Shown in pieces: positions 5,380 to 5,526 of a stretch of DNA of 5,526 nt (positions are counted from its first letter, which is position 1; each line of letters opens with the position of its first letter). The DNA is taken from the NCBI GenBank assembly GCA_016764715.1, contig JAESRJ010000124.1, forward strand, positions 2,611 to 8,136, read 5' to 3'. The notes beneath the pieces are model-generated. The model did not search any database. It saw nothing but the letters and a program-made list of their open reading frames with translations, and had not been told where the DNA came from. The translations under genes and the position numbers were made by a program. This stretch comes from Kordiimonadaceae bacterium (lineage in GTDB: Bacteria; Pseudomonadota; Alphaproteobacteria; Sphingomonadales; Kordiimonadaceae).

Positions 5380-5525
5380 TTTTGCCCTCCTGTTGCCCAT
5401 AAGCGCCAGGCGGCATTTTGGTGCTCAATCTCGGCCACATAGCCGCCAAATTCAGCGGCGTGCTCAAGCAGGGCGCGGGCGCTGCCATCGGCGGGCGGCT
5501 CGGGGCGCTGCGGCACCATCAGCAA
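5376..5525 (-). CDS. C-terminal end of an Rz1-like (o-spanin-type) protein, partial
   Basis: An open frame enters from outside the window and stops with a TGA that overlaps the next ATG (ATGA). The visible 49 residues start LLMVPQRPEPPADGSARALL and end WRLWATGGQK. The proline-rich VPQRPEPP, then a short helix with 'G.Y...E..NAAWR.W', resembles the C-terminal half of Rz1-like outer-membrane spanin lipoproteins of phages, which often end in 'N....LR.W'. Such proteins join an inner-membrane spanin to disrupt the outer membrane at lysis. The lipobox cysteine that would confirm this should lie just upstream of the window. An internal ATG at 5519 could instead be a start, but a 47-aa protein without export signal would then be hard to explain. 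The assignment is tentative. Confidence 0.5.
   Translation of the reverse strand: MLMVPQRPEPPADGSARALLEHAAEFGGYVAEIEHQNAAWRLWATGGQK
5386..5391 (-). promoter_or_regulatory. Strong Shine-Dalgarno deciding the start of the 113-aa gene
   Basis: AGGAGG on the minus strand, complementary to the 16S rRNA 3' end, sits 6 bases before the ATG at 5379. It lies inside the coding end of the upstream Rz1-like frame. It argues against the in-frame ATG at 5400 as the true start, since that start would place the ribosome-binding site inside the protein. Confidence 0.8.
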
Positions 5526-5526
5526 G

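Overview
This window is a slice of the late (packaging and head) operon of a Mu-like transposable prophage in a bacterium of the genus Neisseria or a close relative. The host call rests on three perfect copies of the 12-base DNA uptake sequence dialect AGGCCGTCTGAA (AG-DUS) at 103-114, 3061-3072 and 3149-3160. This dialect is used by several commensal Neisseria rather than by N. meningitidis or N. gonorrhoeae, which use the AT- form. The Mu-like call rests on the large terminase followed directly by a DUF935-type portal, preceded by a DUF1804-type small terminase and a DUF2730-type small membrane protein.

Every supported gene is on the minus strand, so transcription runs from high to low coordinates. 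In that order they are: the C-terminal end of an Rz1-like protein (5525-5376, entering from outside the window); an unrecognised 113-aa protein (5379-5038); a DUF2730-like membrane-anchored coiled-coil protein (5041-4760); an 84-aa glycine-zipper protein (4763-4509); the DUF1804 small terminase (4507-4007); a D12-class adenine-specific DNA methyltransferase (3998-3150); a 91-bp gap; the large terminase (3058-1445); the DUF935 portal (1420-2); and the first bases of the next gene (5-1). Apart from the 91-bp gap, neighbouring genes overlap by 4 bp (ATGA) or lie 1-24 bp apart. This indicates one translationally coupled polycistronic unit.

The small terminase binds phage DNA, the large terminase cuts and pumps it, and the portal is the channel into the prohead. 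The small genes upstream lie between the presumed lysis cassette and the packaging genes. The methyltransferase sits between the two terminase subunits and probably modifies phage DNA around the time of packaging.

The most interesting points are: (1) the methyltransferase placed inside the terminase pair; (2) its stop codon being part of an uptake sequence, with a second same-orientation copy directly in front of the large terminase, where a ribosome-binding site would be expected; (3) a strong shortage of GATC in the window (5 sites against about 20 expected, while the same-composition word TCGA occurs about 22 times by eye), which suggests past selection by a GATC-specific restriction system; and (4) a small protein with six glycines spaced exactly four residues apart. 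No tRNA, rRNA, CRISPR array, insertion sequence or convincing promoter was seen. The only intergenic stretch longer than 30 bp is 3059-3149.
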